Source: Bacteroidota bacterium (GTDB lineage Bacteria > Bacteroidota > Bacteroidia > UKL13-3). Taken from it: a stretch of DNA of 6,838 nucleotides. Numbering within the stretch: position 1 is the stretch's first letter; every line of letters begins with the position of its first letter. The notes under the pieces were generated by a model. The model saw only the letters and a program-made list of their open reading frames with translations. It did no database searches and was not told the DNA's origin. A program made the position numbers and the translations under genes. Positions 5,664-6,838 of the stretch are shown here, in pieces. The DNA lies in NCBI GenBank assembly GCA_947462865.1, contig CANHRW010000110.1, positions 1 through 6,838 of the forward strand, given 5' to 3'.

Positions 5664-6605
5664 ATGAAACATTTTCTTCGAAAATCGCTCTTTATCTTTT
5701 ATCCCTTAGTGGTTTATTTGTTGCTTATTTTTTTAGTGCCCAAATTGGTAGCTACTCAAACACAAATTCCAGCGGCATTTATACAAAAACTAAACGAATC
5801 CGATTTGTTGGTATGTGGAGACTCCCGAGCCAATAGGCAAATTGATCCTGCAATCTTGCATAAAAACACTCATTTACAGGTTTTAAATTTCAGCAAAGAT
5901 GCTTGGAATTTGTATGCAGTTTCAAAGGTTTTAAAAGCTGTTGATTGTCAAGATAAAATTATCCTGTTATCGGTTTCTGCCTATCAAATCAATGATGGGG
6001 CATTGGACGATGGTTATTTGGGTTTGGATTGTTACAGTGATCTAACCTTTGCCGAGCAATTTCAATTGTACAAATTCAGGTGGTTCAATTGGATCCTCAT
6101 TCAGGACAGGTTGTTTAAACGTACTTTGTTTGATAATAATTTTGTCTCAACCTTTGGCAATTATAGCCGTACTCTAAACAAAGAATATTTGCCTCAAGTG
6201 TGTAAGAAGTTTTCAGCCAATTTAAAAATTGCTTTTAACCATCCTTGGTATGAAAACCATCAAAATAAGGGTATCAAAGCCGAGTTATTAAGGAAAGGTT
6301 TGGCCAATTTGGCTAGCCTGAAAAACTGCAAAATCATGGTTTTTAATGGGCCAATCAGCAAAGATTTTGAAGCCTTATCTACTCATTTTCACATAGCAGA
6401 AACGGAACATGAAATGGATGCCTTTTTAGCAGATGCCTGTAAACAAGCAGGTATCAGTTATGTCAGTTATTTCGACGATGAATCCATGAAAAACAACTTG
6501 TACTATAACGATATTCAACATTTATGTGGTACAGGTGCTGCAATTTTTACCCAAAAAATCAGTCAACGCTTACAAGAAGAACGCTTGCTACCAGTTAGCA
6601 ATTAA
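5664..6605 (+). CDS. Membrane-anchored SGNH/GDSL-like protein, probable partner of the MBOAT acyltransferase
   Basis: This 313-residue protein has a basic start and one hydrophobic segment (about 8-30, an uncleaved anchor or signal peptide), then an extracytoplasmic domain. The domain opens with a GDSRANRQIDP motif (52-62) placing the nucleophile at Ser54. Near the C-terminus it has NDIQHLCGTGA (282-292), which fits the DxxHL block that supplies Asp283 and His286 of an SGNH triad. The middle (about 75-270) is divergent and I cannot assign the oxyanion Asn with certainty. It starts 4 nt after the MBOAT gene, so the two are almost surely co-transcribed and coupled. By analogy with DltB/DltD, PatA/PatB and AlgI with AlgJ/AlgX, this protein should transfer the acyl group to the final acceptor or act as its esterase. 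The sequence is too far from AlgJ/X or DltD for me to give a symbol. Confidence 0.8.
   Translation: MKHFLRKSLFIFYPLVVYLLLIFLVPKLVATQTQIPAAFIQKLNESDLLVCGDSRANRQIDPAILHKNTHLQVLNFSKDAWNLYAVSKVLKAVDCQDKIILLSVSAYQINDGALDDGYLGLDCYSDLTFAEQFQLYKFRWFNWILIQDRLFKRTLFDNNFVSTFGNYSRTLNKEYLPQVCKKFSANLKIAFNHPWYENHQNKGIKAELLRKGLANLASLKNCKIMVFNGPISKDFEALSTHFHIAETEHEMDAFLADACKQAGISYVSYFDDESMKNNLYYNDIQHLCGTGAAIFTQKISQRLQEERLLPVSN
6585..6605 (+). terminator. Weak hairpin overlapping the end of the SGNH gene
   Basis: TTGCTA (6585-6590) pairs with TAGCAA (6596-6601) across a 5-nt loop, directly before the TAA stop codon and a short TTAATTT stretch. The stem has only 6 bp and the T-tract is poor, so termination would be inefficient. 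Only 10 bases separate this gene from the convergent gene ending at 6616, and no better terminator is visible between them. Confidence 0.3.
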
Positions 6606-6615
6606 TTTGGTCAAA

Positions 6616-6838
6616 TCAATGTTGAAAGCAGCGGCCATTTGCATTGGTAGTTGTTCTTTTGCATCGTAAACCTTTTTGAGTGATGCCAGCACATTGAACC
6701 TTTTCTCCTTGCAATCCCGGATGCTGATTCATGTTATGACGTTTGTTGTTTTCAAAGGTTGATTTTTCATTTGAATCAGCGCTGTTTAAATTCCAACATG
6801 GTAAACAGGTATTTACCTCTAATTCATTTTCTAGTGCA
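6616..6838 (-). CDS. 3' end of an unidentified gene with a C-terminal Cys/His motif (partial)
   Basis: On the minus strand a frame is open from the right edge for 73 codons to a TGA at 6616-6618; its start lies outside the window. The last 26 residues hold QCAGITQKGLRC and NANGRCFQH, a C-x9-C-x10-C-x2-H arrangement. This resembles the small Cys/His tail (pattern CxGITxxGxRC...CxxH) that I recall in several Bacteroidota proteins, including small stand-alone ones and tails of nucleases, and it probably binds zinc. The preceding part (NTCLPCWNLN, then a polar Ser/Asn/Lys-rich stretch) looks like a linker after a globular domain beyond the edge. An internal ATG at 6732 would give a stand-alone 38-residue protein, but the uninterrupted upstream frame favours a tail. 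It converges on the SGNH gene with a 10-nt gap. Function cannot be assigned. Confidence 0.6.
   Translation of the reverse strand, partial: ALENELEVNTCLPCWNLNSADSNEKSTFENNKRHNMNQHPGLQGEKVQCAGITQKGLRCKRTTTNANGRCFQH

Noticed and set aside
6616..6732. Stand-alone 38-residue Cys/His protein starting at the ATG at 6732
   Set aside because: The same frame stays open upstream to the window edge, so a tail on a larger protein is more likely, though the short form cannot be excluded.

Overview
This AT-rich window looks like a chromosomal segment from a member of the Bacteroidota, probably close to the Chitinophagia/Sphingobacteriia. That placement is inferred from the style of the protein sequences (DnaA, an AlgI-type acyltransferase, a 5'-nucleotidase split into two genes, a methylmalonyl-CoA mutase C-terminus), from dnaA standing without dnaN, and from weak ribosome-binding sites. 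No database search was possible. I see no mobile element, CRISPR array, tRNA or rRNA.

Layout: (1) 1-168 is the 3' end of a methylmalonyl-CoA mutase family gene. (2) 203-1859 holds two overlapping genes that together make up an UshA-type 5'-nucleotidase in inverted domain order: a lipoprotein carrying the C-terminal substrate-binding domain, then a Tat-exported metallophosphoesterase domain. (3) 1860-2094 is an AT-rich intergenic region with one consensus DnaA box and several near matches. (4) 2095-3543 is dnaA, complete, but with a Ser where the first Walker A glycine normally stands. (5) 3567-3598 is a strong hairpin with A- and T-tracts, usable in both directions, between dnaA and the convergent gene 3615-3995, a small unrecognised protein. 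(6) 3996-4219 is a divergent intergenic region with inverted repeats, a clear Shine-Dalgarno sequence and a seven-codon leader ORF ending one base before the GTG start I propose for the next gene. (7) 4220-6605 is a two-gene operon: an MBOAT (AlgI-like) membrane O-acyltransferase and a membrane-anchored SGNH/GDSL-like protein, 4 nt apart. (8) 6616-6838, minus strand, is the 3' end of a gene running off the right edge, with a C-terminal Cys/His cluster that looks zinc-binding.

How they work together: the split nucleotidase pair probably acts on nucleotides outside the inner membrane, with the two halves associating non-covalently. The MBOAT/SGNH pair fits the two-step logic of alginate, peptidoglycan and other glycan O-acetylation systems, in which the MBOAT moves an acyl group across the membrane and the SGNH protein places it on an extracytoplasmic acceptor; the acceptor cannot be read from this window. 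dnaA is the replication initiator and may regulate itself through the upstream boxes.

No wholly new system is evident. The points most worth checking are the DnaA P-loop substitution, the DnaA-box cluster, the leader ORF/GTG start of the MBOAT gene, the split nucleotidase with different export signals on its halves, and the Cys/His-tailed gene at the right edge.
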